Shown: positions 11,878 to 23,278 of the stretch, one piece after another | Layout: the number at the start of each line of letters is the position of its first letter | Numbering within the stretch: position 1 is the first letter of the stretch | Position numbers and translations under genes: made by a program | The notes under the pieces: generated by a model | What the model was told of the DNA's origin: nothing | The model's input: only the letters and a program-made list of their open reading frames with translations | Databases searched by the model: none | NCBI RefSeq assembly: GCF_901000735.1 | Contig: NC_081549.1 | Span: 6,439,416-6,503,415 of the forward strand | From: Corylus avellana | Taxonomy: Eukaryota; Streptophyta; Magnoliopsida; Fagales; Betulaceae | Direction of reading: 5' to 3' | DNA: 64,000 nt

Positions 11878-12640
11878 CTCGGGTGGTGTTTGTCATTCAC
11901 GTATTTTATAGACTTTGTATCTTCTTCAGAAGATAGTTCATGTTCACTTTTTTTTTCTTTTTTTTTAAGAAAGCTTTGATCAATTTTTATGATTGTTAAT
12001 TCTTGTTCTAACATTTTGTTTTTATTTTTTAATTCTCTAATTTCTTGTTTAATTTGGTTTACTTCTTTTTGAGTTTTCTTAAATCTGTCTAATATTTTAG
12101 TTAGATTGATTTGTGGTTCAGTAATTTTATTTTTAACTTCTTGTTTAGTTAGAAGACTTGTAGGAGTAATGCTATAAGTCCTTCTTGTGTCACTCCAAGA
12201 ATGATGTGGCTCTTAAAATCGCCATTAGGCTTGTGATTGATCACTATTAAAATTTTGATCAAATGATAATTTTAAAAGCCACCTTATTTTTTGAGGGACA
12301 CAAGAGTGCCTTGTAGAATATTTACTCGACTCTTTAGTTTTGTAAGATAATGAGCTTTTAATTCAGGATCTTCTACTTTCTCTATTAAATCTAATAAGAA
12401 CTCTTCTTGTTTATTTAAAACATTTATTGATTTGGATTTGCAGCAATTACCTTCACAGTCTAATAAATCCAATAAGAGCTTTTTAGTATTATTTGACTTG
12501 TTGATTCTTGAGTAAGATACTTTTTTCCACCAAGATTTTATCATTCTCCATGAATCCAGATTCTTCCAGCAAGATTTGACTTCTTGATTCTTCAGTAAGA
12601 TACTTTTCAACATTTGGTAATTAAGTTTGTCTATTGCCTT
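11878..12640 (-). pseudogene. Decayed retroelement/caulimovirid-like polyprotein fragment
   Basis: Read on the minus strand. It encodes a Lys/Glu-rich coiled-coil stretch with the core IKQEIRELKNKN, followed by a Ser-Glu-rich segment (SSEEDT), and upstream a segment containing a D-x-E-L-K-A-H-Y motif (12284-12613). Frames are broken and a small inverted-repeat insertion (12165-12310) splits it. The same coiled-coil region occurs on the plus strand at 56619-56890, where a DSG-type protease motif follows. The family (Ty3-like LTR element or endogenous pararetrovirus) cannot be settled here. It is non-functional. Confidence 0.6.
12165..12310. mobile_element. Small MITE inside the polyprotein fragment
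   Basis: Inverted arms around CTTCTTGTGTCACTCC and GAGGGACACAAGAG enclose an AT-rich centre. The polyprotein homology resumes on either side, indicating insertion after the fragment arrived. Confidence 0.5.
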
Positions 12641-14599
12641 TGCTCATTTAGTTTTAAAATTAAATTATTTTATTAATGGTTGTTCATACTTTTGATTTGT
12701 ATGTTTTGGGTCTAACTTATTCTGAATTTTGTCTAATTGAATTCCTATTATGCTTAGACATTGGTTTGTTTAATTATTTTGTTCAACAACTTTTCTTATT
12801 TCACTTTTAGTAGAAACTTTAAAAGGTGAGGCCACAAACTCATCTTGAATTTATGTGACTTTATTGGAATTATGTTGTCGTTTGTTTTGGTTTGTCTAGA
12901 AAATTAAATAATAATAAGAAAGAGAATTACTTATCACGTCCGCTTCTTCTCTTCTGGAACATCGCCACCATTTGGCAAGCAAATTTCACATTCCTTCACC
13001 TTTATTTTCACTTCTCTAGAAACAAAAAATATTTTACAAAAAAAAAAAAATTCTCTCAGAAAAATCAATACTTTTATGTCACATCAATGACATTTTATTA
13101 CTACTCACACAAAAAACTTACCAAAAAACATTTGCCAAATGAAACCTCATCAACACCCTTTGGATTCCTGTCCGGTTGCAGCTGGTTGAGCGGGTCCTGC
13201 CAAGGTCTCGGGCTGATCCCGATAGGGTCTCGATAGGGTCTAGGCGGGGCCCGGGCAGGTCTCTGGTGAGTCGCAGTGGGTAATTTTCAGTTGTGAATAA
13301 AAATTACATTTTATAGGTTAATATGATTAAATAAAAATATAAAAAATATTTGTCATTTTCTGTGCGCACTAAACGCCGGAAAACATTTTCCCGTAAAATG
13401 ACTCCCTGAAAATACTTTACAATAAAAAATATTTTACGTCGAAACAAACGGAGCCTAAATATAGAAAACAGTCCTCTCTATGTATATCTTAAGTGAGTTA
13501 TATGAGAGAAATCGGTTTAGGCTTTCCATCAAGAATCAAACAAGCTATGAATTATGAATATGATGCAGAAATGCTATGAATACGACGAACCAACAGGAGA
13601 ATCAGCCGATCCAAAACCAGAATGAATCAAATGGGAACACCAAATCATCATCTCCAATGCAATCCAACTTAATAACTTCTTGCTTTTATATCTTGAATGT
13701 GTAATCTCATAATAACCTACCATGCACTGAACGTTGTCATCTTTTGTCTAAATTTATATTGGCCTATCTTGTCATTCTTCATACACTTACAAAGAAAATT
13801 GAGATTGATATTTATATTCCTTTGCATTGTTTACTTGAAGTACTTCTTGAACCTTGATAAACATGTAATGGAGATTTACTAATTCAAACTTCTTCAACAA
13901 AAAATTGTCCTAATGGGGGCAGAATACAAATAAAAGTTCTAATGCAATACTAATCAAATTTCTAATGGAAAATCAGTGACCGCAACTTCACTTAACCTTC
14001 AATGCCAATGGCCAACAATAACTTCCGGCGAACTCAGTGTAATTTATTACTACCCAAAAAAATGGTTATAATGAAGAAAAAAAAAAAAATTAATAGTTCC
14101 TACCATTACTCGCGTGACCGTGTTAAATGAATGATTTTTGCAGACACAAACACGTAAAGGGGATAGATGTTAGGTTCTCAGAATTTAAACCTTAGATTCT
14201 AAGATAACCTAAACCTTTTAGATTTTAAGAAAACCTAAAATCTTTTTTCAAACTCAAAGTTTTGGATTAATTCTACTTAATTTATTAATGAGCTTGATGT
14301 CTCTAGATAGACAATTACAATATATAGTGAAAATAAAAGACTAAGTAGAATAAACTACTATAATGATAATACTTATCTTTAATATTTAAATTCTAATCCA
14401 TACTTCTAATATTATCTATAAAAAATAACATATTATCCTAATGTATTTTAATCCTAAAATACAACTCTATTATTAGACCCCTAACATACCCATAATGAAT
14501 AATTGATTTAATGCTACCTAATTTTGTCGTATAAAGGTGGTTTCCATGATCATGAATCCTAGCTTGGACAAGAATCAATCTTGTCAGAAGAGACGTATA
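12641..14599. other. Intergenic, no gene seen
   Basis: AT-rich. A possible MITE spans about 12868-13460: both ends carry CGTTTGTTT in opposite orientation next to AAAATATTTTAC words, with a GC-rich centre at 13150-13270. The short frames at 12892-13236 and 13697-13882 have no recognisable features. Confidence 0.5.
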
Positions 14600-14602
14600 T
14601 AA

Positions 14603-15369
14603 GAGCATCTCCAGCAGTTAAAAGACCAATATTAGCTATATTTAACTATTATTGCTCTTTTTTTAACTCCAACAAAGTAGCTTGCCATTAGTTAGAATAA
14701 CTACATTGCTACAGTAAATAGCAATTTGAAGCTATTCACTGTGGCACACTAGATGAATAAAATATTGTTTATTTTTCTTTTGTTTATTGTTTCTTTATCT
14801 CACATCTTTTCACTCAACATCTTTTATTTCTTTTGAATACCTTTTCATATCTGCTACGTCTCTCTCTCTCAAACTCAAAATTTATTCACACAAAATTTAT
14901 CTCTCTCGCTCACAAAATTTCTTCACACAGTTGGATGAAAAAATTAAATGCAGAAAAATTATTTCATGGAAATACACGGATGGAAACAAATCAATTGCAG
15001 TTGAATGAAAAAATTTAATACATAAAAATTTTATTGCATAGAAACACACGGATGGAAACAAATCAATTGCAATTGGATGAAAAAAATTTATTTATGTTAT
15101 TAATTTTAAGAATTAGTACTTGCATGTGAAATGAATGTTCCTCATATGTGTATATTTTTGTTTTTATGAATTATTTCTATATATATGCTTGTTTTTCCCT
15201 TTAATTAAGTGTTGACAATAATATAATAAAAAAATAATGAGAAATAATATTTTAAAGCAAGTAGAGAATGAAATAGAGAATCTATTGGAGTGTGTAGTGA
15301 AAAAACATTAGTTAAAGTAAAGAATTGTACTTTCTACTAAGTAAAATACCTAATGCTTCAGAGATGCTC
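14603..15369. mobile_element. PIF/Harbinger-type MITE with TAA target duplication
   Basis: The ends GAGCATCTCCAGCAG and the reverse complement of CTTCAGAGATGCTC are inverted terminal repeats. The element is flanked on both sides by TAA (14600-14602 and 15370-15372), the 3-bp duplication expected of PIF/Harbinger. The interior contains about two and a half tandem copies of a unit with CACGGATGGAAACAAATCAA (14930-15085). No transposase is present. Confidence 0.75.
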
Positions 15370-15372
15370 TAA

Positions 15373-15897
15373 GAAACCAACTTGAATAAGTTACTTTTCA
15401 TATTTGCTTTTGTCTTTTGTACGTGGGATTACTAATATATGTATGCATTATTGCATTTGGTGCTGAATAATACATATATATATGCTGCCATTTTTACAAC
15501 GATCGAAATTTATTTTTAATTTTTTTAATGAAAAAAAGGGACATGCTCAAACTTTATCTATTTTCAAATTACAGCAAATGCTACATGCTCTAATTTTTTT
15601 AGAGCACATAAGTCAAATCTCATTTCGGAAGTAATATGTGAATTTATTGCTTATTCACTGCATTTCCTTAGCTGCAATGTTGGAGACTAAGCTGAATGTT
15701 CATATATTTGTGCCACGTGAGACAAATAATCAAAGGGCGGTTGCGGTTATTTAAAAGCAAGAGTGGACAGAGGCATATGCTCCCTTCATCTCCCAAAAAA
15801 TTTTCTTACCTCCTATAAATTTTGTTCGTTAATTTGGCCACTAACCCTCAAACACTCATTAGGGGGCAAATATTTTCTACAAGACGTAAGATTCACA
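15373..15897. other. Intergenic, no gene seen
   Basis: AT-rich sequence between the Harbinger-type MITE and the first hAT element. The 81-codon frame at 15763-16008 runs into the hAT repeat and is not a gene. Confidence 0.6.
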
Positions 15898-15905
15898 ACT
15901 GAAGC

Positions 15906-16571
15906 TAGGGCTGTCAAAAATTACTGGGGAACCGGAACCGGGAAACCGGGGACCCGGTTCCGGTTCCGGTTCCAACAAAACCAAAAACTGGGATCTCGGT
16001 TCCAGTAACCAGGGTGGATATATATAATAATATGTTTTTAATATATATATATTACTTTAGGAATTAGGTTAGTCCGCCTCTTTCTCTGTTGCTCTCTCTG
16101 AACTCACTCTCTCTCTCTCTCTCTCTCTCGCATCTGAACTCGCTCGTCTCATGGATTTCTTGGTTGGTATTTTGATTGCCATGGCCGAATGGGTTTGTGA
16201 AGGAGAGGAAAATTTGTTGGGTTTTCTGCAACTAATGGGTATGTAAATGTTGTTTGATTGAGATTGGATTGGATATCTTGGAGAGGAAGGAGAGGAAAAT
16301 TCTTGAGATTTCTTTGAGATTGAGATTGTTGTTTGATTTCTTGTAAATGTTGTTTGTGAAGCCGTGAAGGAGAGGAAAATTCTTGGTCTAAAATAAGATT
16401 TTTTTTTTCTTTCTTTAAAAAAAAAAACAAAACCGGTTATACGGTCCGGATAACTGGGTACCAACCGGGGTACCCCGGTTCCCGGTTTCCTAAAATCAAA
16501 TACCGGGTACCCCGGTTCCGGATTCCGGTTTTGGCCAAAAACCGGAAAACCGGACCGGGTTGACATCCCTA
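15906..16571. mobile_element. hAT non-autonomous element, copy 1
   Basis: Terminal inverted repeats TAGGGCTGTCAA and TTGACATCCCTA, with subterminal clusters of CCGGTTCC and its complement. The flanking 8-mers are ACTGAAGC (15898-15905) and ATTGAAGC (16572-16579), 7 of 8 identical, matching the 8-bp duplication of hAT elements. The long minus-strand open frames across it (for example 16069-16611) are repeat-derived and do not look like transposase. Confidence 0.85.
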
Positions 16572-16687
16572 ATTGAAGCCAACAATCTGTCACAATTTTA
16601 GGCGTTTTCATAAATTAGGTCAAACCAGTTCCAATGATAACATTCGTTTTTTGAATAAAAAAGAGGTTGAAGATGAAGTGATTTTAT

Positions 16688-17623
16688 TAGGGCTGTAAAA
16701 AATTACTAGGGAACCAAAATCGGGAAACCGGGGACCCGGTTCTTGTTGCGATTTCAAAAAAACCAAAAACCGGGACCCCGGTTCTAGTCCTGGTAAAAAC
16801 CAAGATACCGGAACCGGGGTGGATATATATAATAATATGTTTTTAATATATATATATTACTTTAGGAATTATGTTAGTCTGCCTCTTTCTCTGTTGCTCT
16901 CAATGAACTCACTCTCTTTCTCTCGCATCTTGCTCGTCTCATGGATTTCTTGGTTGATATTTTGATTGCCATGGCCGAATGGGTTTGTGAAGGAGAGGAA
17001 AATTTGTTGGGTTTTCTGCAACTAATGGGTATGTAAATGCATGGATTTCTTGGTTGATATTTTGACTGCCATGGCCGAATGGGTTTGTGAAGGAGAGGAA
17101 AATTTGTTGGGTTTTCTGCAACTAATGGGTATGTAAATGTTGTTTGATTGAGATTGGGTTGGACTTCTTGTAGAGGAAGGAGAGGAAAATTCTTGAGATT
17201 TCTTTTGAGATTGGGTTGGACTTCTTGTAGAGGAAGGAGAGGAGAGGAAAATTCTTGAGATTTCTTTTCAGATTGGGTTGGACTTCTTGTAGAGGAAGGA
17301 GAGGAAAATTCTTGAGATTTCTTTTGAGATTGAGATTGGTTTGATTGAGATTGTTGTTTGATTTCTTGTAAATGTTGTTTGTGAAGCCGTGAAGGAGAGG
17401 ACAATTCTTGGTCTAAAATAAGATTTTTTTATTTATTTAAAAAAAAAAACTGGTTATCTGGTTCGGATAATAGGGTACAAATCGGGGTACCCCGGTTAAC
17501 TGGGATTCCGGTTACCGGGACTTCGGTTCCCGGATTCAATTTCCTAAAATCAAATACCGGGTACTCCAGTTTCAATTTTCAATTTTGGCCAAAATTAAAA
17601 AAACGGACTGAGTTACACCCCTA
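16688..17623. mobile_element. hAT non-autonomous element, copy 2, with internal tandem repeats
   Basis: Same family as the element just to the left: TAGGGCTGTAAA start, TTACACCCCTA end, and flanking 8-mers GATTTTAT (16680-16687) and AATTTTAT (17624-17631), 7 of 8 identical. It is 270 bases longer because of two expansions: a roughly 95-base direct duplication around 16935-17135, and several copies of a TTGGACTTCTTGTAGAGGAA-containing unit at 17150-17330. The minus-strand frame at 16874-17404 is a by-product of these repeats. Confidence 0.85.
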
Positions 17624-17902
17624 AATTTTATTGAAGCAAAACACACTGTTTTATTTATTTTGGACAAAGTTGGTTTTTTGTTTTGTGAGACAGTGAGGCT
17701 GATTGAGAAAGGGTGATTGACGTGTTGACTATTATTGCATTAAAAAAAAGCCTGCAGCACGGCTTTCTTTTTATGAAAGTTAAAAAAAAAGCCCAATACG
17801 CATAGGGGTTGGAATTTTTTTTATTTTTTATTAAATAGCCAATTAGTCTTTAAGGTAGCGTTTGCCAAGAGGCTGAACCTGGGCTTGAATTGTAGTGCTT
17901 TC

Positions 17903-18908
17903 TTAAGAGAGAATAACTTCCGTTCGGTTGTGGCAAAAAACCCCTATTTTCTGCCCACCAATGTAAATGTGACACCTCAGCATGGAACAAGTTAAGAAAA
18001 TAAAACCAAAACACCAGATTATTTCTTCATTCTCCACACCTCAGACGCACAGCACCCTTCACAACTATGACCGCCCGCCGCCGCCTGGTCCCACCGGTGC
18101 TGCCCATCTCAAATTGCGCCGCCGCCATGCAGTCCCAACCATCACTGCTCAGATCTACCGAGAAGAGAGAGAGATGGAGAGAGACTGAGAGAGAGGGAGA
18201 GAAAACCCACACAAAGCCGAGAAGGGCGGCGCTGGGGTGGTCGGGGAGCCACCCCGTGGACTGGGGGTGGCCTGCGCGGCCAACCCGTGGCCTGGGGAGC
18301 CACCCTGGGCGGGTATCTCTCGCCCTCTCTCTGTCTCTCTCCAGTTGCTCTGACCATGGGGTGGCCCGCGCCACCCCAAAATGTTGTTGGGGGTGGCCGA
18401 CGTGCCACCCCAGCAAGATCTGGTGTGGCGCGGGCCACCCCAACAGGATCTGAGTTGGCGCAGGCCACCCCAGCAGATCTGGGGTGGCTCGCGGCCACCC
18501 TCGCCACCACAGGGGGGCGGCTCGCGGGCCACCCCAGGGCCTATGGGGTGGCTCGCGCGGCCACCCCCACCACCAAGGGGGGGTGGCCCGCGGTCTCTGG
18601 GTGTGGCTCGCCACCCCAGGTGGCTGGGTGGCACAGGCACTGGGGTGGCTCTCGCTGCCACCCATGGCTACTGGGGGTGGCCGGTGAGCCACCCCTTCTT
18701 GGGTGGTTGCTTCCCCTTACTTGGGACTTCAATTTTTTATTTTTTTTTATTTTTAAAGATTAATAATATTTTAAATTAATAATCAGATGTAGTTGTGTTT
18801 ATTTTGTAAACTTAAGTTTGATAGGATTGGGTTAGGTGGCAACTTCTTATTGGTGGCAAAAACCACCTCCTTTTTGCCATGACCGAACAGCAGCTGCTCT
18901 CTTCTTAA
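17903..18908. mobile_element. GC-rich terminal-inverted-repeat element (Mutator-like?)
   Basis: Outer arms start CTTAAG at both ends and share TTCGGT-(T/C)(G/A)TGGCAAAAA further in, about 90 bases of imperfect inverted repeat (left to about 17985, right from about 18810). The centre (18060-18700) is strongly GC-rich in an AT-rich region. It consists of many GGGGTGGC and GCCACCCC words facing each other, so it can fold into many short hairpins. All six frames have long open stretches here (up to 221 codons), an effect of GC content. No transposase was seen and the target duplication is unclear. Confidence 0.6.
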
Positions 18909-20127
18909 GAATATGTGTTTGGTTAGTTTTAGTGAAAATATTTTGTGAAAATATATATATATATATATATATATTTTATATGAAAAAATGTAAAAAATTT
19001 GTTTTATAGTGATGTTTTTATTTGAATAATAATAAAAAAATGATTGATGTGATATAAAAAGTAGGAATGTTGAGATTAATTTTGAGGTGAAGATATTTTA
19101 TTTTTTTAGATTGAGGAAAAGGCCCAGTACAGTACCGGTCCGTTCCATTGGTAAACACTGCCTAAAAGAGTTCAAAGAGATTTGTACTTCGTTTTAAAAG
19201 GAAGCTAGGACTTTTATTTTTATTTTTAAAAAGGTATATATTTAGGATTTTAAAACACTTAACATTGATTTGGATATTGTCGATTGGGATTACAAAATTG
19301 CAAAATGGTTCAACGATTTGCAATTGCAATTTTGCGAATGTATGTTGTCATTCTTCAAATCCGTTCAACAATTCAACGATTTGCGGGTTCTTTTTACAAT
19401 ATTTCTTCCTACTTCAAGTGTTCAACAATTCAATTCAACTGCTTAGTTATTTTTTTTTAAGAGCATAACAGGTACGTAATCAAATTTTTATATTGATTAG
19501 ATTTTATATTTACTTTGTTTTCTTAAATTAATTATTTATGAATATATATTACTTTTGTTACGTATTTTAATTGTATAAGGCTAGCAAAGGAGGCTTCTAA
19601 CCATGTCACCGAGTCTGTTTGGTGGCATCAAATTCCTCCTGAGCTCTTTCTGAGCTCAATAATATTTTAAATCTTCCACTTCAAAAAAAAAAAAAAAAAA
19701 AGGTATGAAATATATAATTGTAAATACTGAGATTATGGAGAACACCAATGATTCTATTGAATTTCAATCAAATTCTAAATGAGTTTGTATTGAAGTAGAT
19801 TTAATAAATCTGTCAAAAGATCCTTAAGCAAAAAAAAATTCAGATTATCATCTTAGTGATAGAGACTAAATCTGAAGAGCATATCTACAAAGACGACCTA
19901 GTCAACCAGTTAACCATGATTTCCACAAAAAGAATTTGAAAAAACATTGCATCTTTTTTAATTAATTTTTGTTCAACTTTATATATCAAAAAATTCTTGA
20001 CCCCTCTTAACCAAATTCCTGGCTCCACCACTGTTTAAAAGTGATAATTGCCTAGAGCAATTGTAATTAAAAGAAAATAACCACAACTGCTTATAGATCC
20101 ATATACTATCTCCAATTAATTGGCCTC
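18909..20127. other. Intergenic, no gene seen
   Basis: AT-rich sequence with a TA microsatellite at 18949-18974 and a poly-A run at 19683-19701. The short frame at 19265-19468 has no recognisable feature. Confidence 0.6.
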
Positions 20128-20420
20128 CCCGCCCGGGATCCGGATCCCCTGAAATTCTTAGGGGAATTTTAATTTCTGGAATTTCATATTCATGTCATTA
20201 TTTTCATTCAAGAGTCATTATCTTACCACATGTCCCACTACTAATAAAATAATAATAAAATTTTTTTAATGATATTAATAATCATCATTATTTTATTATT
20301 TTATTAATAGTGGAACACGTGGTAGGATAATAGTTCTTGATTGAAAATAAATGACTTAAATCTAAAATTTCAAAAACTAAAATTCCCCTAAAAATTTGAG
20401 GGGACCCAAGTCCCCTTTCC
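20128..20420. mobile_element. Inverted-repeat MITE
   Basis: The left arm, with GGATCCCCTGAAATTCTTAG and GGGGAATTTTAATTTCTGGA, and the right arm, the approximate reverse complement of AAATTCCCCTAAAAATTTGA, enclose a second AT-rich inverted stretch (AATAATAATAAAAT facing ATTTTATTATTTTATT). The whole folds back on itself. No coding. Confidence 0.65.
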
Positions 20421-20808
20421 CCAACTATCAGCACCAAGAGGTCTCTCACAATCTCCTGCTTGTATTGGTAGGGAAAAGAAAATTGTCAGGATCTCGATCC
20501 AACGGTCAATAGTCCTTTCCATTGGTCTCCTATTAATTGCAAGTATTGAATCCAGTTGGTGATCAGAAATGATGACTTATGGTGGTGCACCATTACCTAT
20601 AATGATTAAAGATTTACGAGATGTAAATAAAATGAATTATCTTTATGTCACACTTTCATATGCTTTAGCTGTACAAATTACCTAGAGGGTTGTTGAAAAG
20701 CGATTCACAATTTTTTAAAGCATTAATTTCGTTCAAACTATATATATAATGTTAAAGTGTAATTAAGGTTAGCTAATTAAGACGTACCAAAACATGTATT
20801 CTTAGAAG

Positions 20809-21250
20809 TAGGATCCTCTCCAGTCTAAAATAGACTGGAGAATATCTAATTTATGGCTAAGATTTCTTCTTAAAAATCCTAAAATTATAAATAAGACACA
20901 TGTACACTAACTAAAAATAATAATAAAATATTATTTTATATTTAAATAAAAATAAAAAATAAAATTATAAAATATTAAGGGGTGGTCGGACCACCCCCAA
21001 TGGCCAAATCTAAAAAAAAAAAAATCCATTTGGCCCTTTGGGGTAAATCCCCCAAACGGGGGGCTTCTACATGGGTGGTCATTCACCAACCGTGGTTCCC
21101 CAACCCCCCCCTTAATATTTTATAATTTTTTAAAATTTAAATCTAAAATAATATTTTATTATTATTTTTGATTAATAGACATGTATCTTATTTGTGGCTT
21201 AAAAATCATACCTATAAACTGGATATTCTAAATGGACTGGGAGGATCCTA
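20809..21250. mobile_element. Long-TIR MITE with GGGGTGGTC core
   Basis: Starts TAGGATCCTCTCCAGTCTA and ends with the near reverse complement GGACTGGGAGGATCCTA. Arms of about 170 bases are inverted repeats, including ATTTATAATTTTAGG-type and AATAATAAAATATTATTTTA blocks. The centre (20980-21115) contains GGGGTGGTCGGACCACCCCC, a motif style shared with the GC-rich element at 17.9-18.9 kb. No coding and no clear target duplication. Confidence 0.65.
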
Positions 21251-21725
21251 TTCCGTCTTCTCAATAAAAGTAGCCAATGAAAAATTATGTCCGCTTCCCC
21301 TCTTTGTAAGGAGTAACACTAAAAGTTTCTTGCGTGTCACTTTTGCGTCCTTTTTCTAAATGATATGTCTCTTAAAATTATTATTAAGTGTATAATTACA
21401 AATTGTAATTTTAAAAGTTAGATAACGGGTGGCACTGAGTACCGCATCAAGTCTTCTCACAGAGCGGCTGCACTCTTGTTTTTCTCCCTCTCAGAAGGCA
21501 AAATTGGTATTTCATTTGTACACGTTTAACATTACAAAATTGGTTCTTCTCTCTTAAGGGAGAAAAGTCTGGCAACACAAGGAGTTCTGAACTTGCACGT
21601 GTGTACATTGTGTTGGATAAGAAGTAGGTCATAGGCTAAAAAAGTTGACGAAAAAACCAAAGTTTGCCGATCGAGAGGGGAAATGAATAGATAAATAGGT
21701 GGGGTGGGGCCCAAGTGAGTTGATC

Positions 21726-21755
21726 TATATATATATATATATATATATAGATATA
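21726..21755 (+). promoter_or_regulatory. TATA-rich element upstream of CYP74
   Basis: A TA dinucleotide run followed by GATATAATA, 70-100 bases before the ATG. It could serve as the TATA box of the CYP74 gene and leaves a leader of roughly 40-70 bases. It is also a microsatellite, so promoter strength may vary between alleles. Inferred from position only. Confidence 0.5.
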
Positions 21756-21823
21756 ATAGCAAAGGACACTCAAATTAGCAACCAACCTTCAGCCTCCTAG
21801 TCCAACACCGAGCTAGCGTTACC

Positions 21824-23278
21824 ATGTCTGCAAATTCTTCTTCCTCGTCCTCTGCAAAACTCCCATTAAAGCCCATCCCCGGAAACTATGGCCTCCCATT
21901 TCTCGGACCCATCAAAGACCGCCTAGACTACTTCTACAACCAAGGCCTCGAAGCCTTCTTCCTAACCAGAATAGAGAAACACCAATCCACCGTCTTCCGA
22001 ACCAATATGCCTCCCGGCCCTTTCATTTCCTCCAACCCTAGAGTCGTTACTGTTCTTGATGCTATCAGCTTTCCCATCCTCTTTGACACTTCAAAAGTTG
22101 AAAAACGCAATGTTTTTGAGGGCACGTACATGCCCTCCAAATCCTTCACCGGCGGCTACCGTGTTTGCGCCTACCTCGACCCCTCCGAACCCAACCACAC
22201 TCTTCTCAAGCGTTGGTTTTTCTCTCTTTTCGCCGCCCGCCATCACAGCTTTATCCCGCTCTTCCGAAACTCCTTGTCGGAGCTTTTCGTCAACCTCGAA
22301 GATAAGTTATCCGACAATCCCGGGGAAGCATACTTCAATACTCTTAGCGAACAAATGTCCTTCAACTTTGTGTTTAGGCTCTTCTGTGATCGAAATCCTT
22401 CCGATACAAAACTCGGATCGGACGGTCCCAATCTCTTGGACAGGTGGCTTTTTGTCCAACTTGCGCCGTTGATGACACTCGGATTACCCAAGTGGCTAAA
22501 CTGTCTTGAAGATTTGTTATTGCACACTTTTCCTTTACCATCATTTCTGGTGAAATCCGGATATAAGAAGCTTTACAGTGCGTTTTATGAGTCAACGAAG
22601 CCGGTTTTGGATGAAGCAGTTGAGGTTTTTGGGCTTAAAAGAGATGAAGCTTGCCATAACCTACTCTACATGGCTGGTTTCAATACATATGCAGGAATGA
22701 AGACGACGTTTCCCGGTCTGATCAAGTGGGTTGGATTAGCAGGAGAAAAGTTACACCGGCAGTTGGCTGATGAGATCAGGACCGTTGTTAGAGATGAAGG
22801 TGGGAAGATCACTTTATCTGCGTTAAATAAGATGACTTTGACAAATTCAGTGGTCTACGAATCGTTGAGGATTGAACCTCCGGTTCCCTACCAGTACGGG
22901 AAGGCAAAGGAGGATTTAATGGTCGAAAGCCATGATGCTACTTTTGAGATCAAGAAGGGGGAGATGATCTTCGGATATCAGCCGTTGGCTACCAAGGATC
23001 CCAAGATTTTTGACAACCCGGAGGAGTTTGTTGGCCATAGGTTTGTGGGTGAGGGAGAGAAGCTACTCAAGTACCTTTACTGGTCGAACGGACGTGAGAC
23101 TGATGATCCAACAGTAGAGAATAAGCAGTGTCCGGGGAAGGATCTGGTGGTGCTATTGTCTAGGGTAATGTTGGTGGAGCTTTTCCTCCGTTATGACACG
23201 TTTACGGTTGAAGCTGGAAGGTTGCCGTTGGGATCATCGGTGACGTTCAAGTCGTTGACCAAGGCCACGGGGAGTTGA
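21824..23278 (+). CDS. CYP74-family hydroperoxide-metabolising P450 (CYP74C-like)
   Basis: An intact, intronless 484-codon gene. CYP74 enzymes rearrange fatty-acid hydroperoxides without O2 or a reductase, giving oxylipins (allene oxides, aldehydes or divinyl ethers). Seen in the sequence: the Pro-rich start KPIPGNYGLPFLGPIKDR, the GTYMPSKSFTGGYR substrate-region motif, an I-helix region AGFNTYAGMKTTFPGLIKW lacking the usual P450 acid/Thr pair, the ExxR-type YESLR, and the haem loop NKQCPGKDLV whose Cys is the iron ligand. The N-terminus is short and Ser-rich, without an obvious plastid transit peptide, unlike most CYP74A allene oxide synthases. The QCPGKDLVVLL loop resembles CYP74C/D members as I remember them. 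Product specificity (lyase, allene oxide synthase, divinyl ether synthase) cannot be decided from the sequence. No lesion, so probably functional. Confidence 0.9.
   Translation: MSANSSSSSSAKLPLKPIPGNYGLPFLGPIKDRLDYFYNQGLEAFFLTRIEKHQSTVFRTNMPPGPFISSNPRVVTVLDAISFPILFDTSKVEKRNVFEGTYMPSKSFTGGYRVCAYLDPSEPNHTLLKRWFFSLFAARHHSFIPLFRNSLSELFVNLEDKLSDNPGEAYFNTLSEQMSFNFVFRLFCDRNPSDTKLGSDGPNLLDRWLFVQLAPLMTLGLPKWLNCLEDLLLHTFPLPSFLVKSGYKKLYSAFYESTKPVLDEAVEVFGLKRDEACHNLLYMAGFNTYAGMKTTFPGLIKWVGLAGEKLHRQLADEIRTVVRDEGGKITLSALNKMTLTNSVVYESLRIEPPVPYQYGKAKEDLMVESHDATFEIKKGEMIFGYQPLATKDPKIFDNPEEFVGHRFVGEGEKLLKYLYWSNGRETDDPTVENKQCPGKDLVVLLSRVMLVELFLRYDTFTVEAGRLPLGSSVTFKSLTKATGS

Noticed and set aside
16069..17404. 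Minus-strand frames of 180 and 176 codons as possible transposon proteins
   Set aside because: They are Ser/Gln/Pro-rich translations of internal tandem repeats of hAT elements and have no hAT transposase motifs.
18027..18763. Long open frames (up to 221 codons) in all frames, Pro/Gly/Trp-rich
   Set aside because: They arise from the GC-rich GGGGTGGC repeat, where stop codons are rare. Several overlap on both strands, no start context or domain is present, and they lie inside a terminal-inverted-repeat element.
22056..22595. Open frames overlapping the CYP74 gene on both strands
   Set aside because: They are shadows of a long, clearly conserved coding frame.
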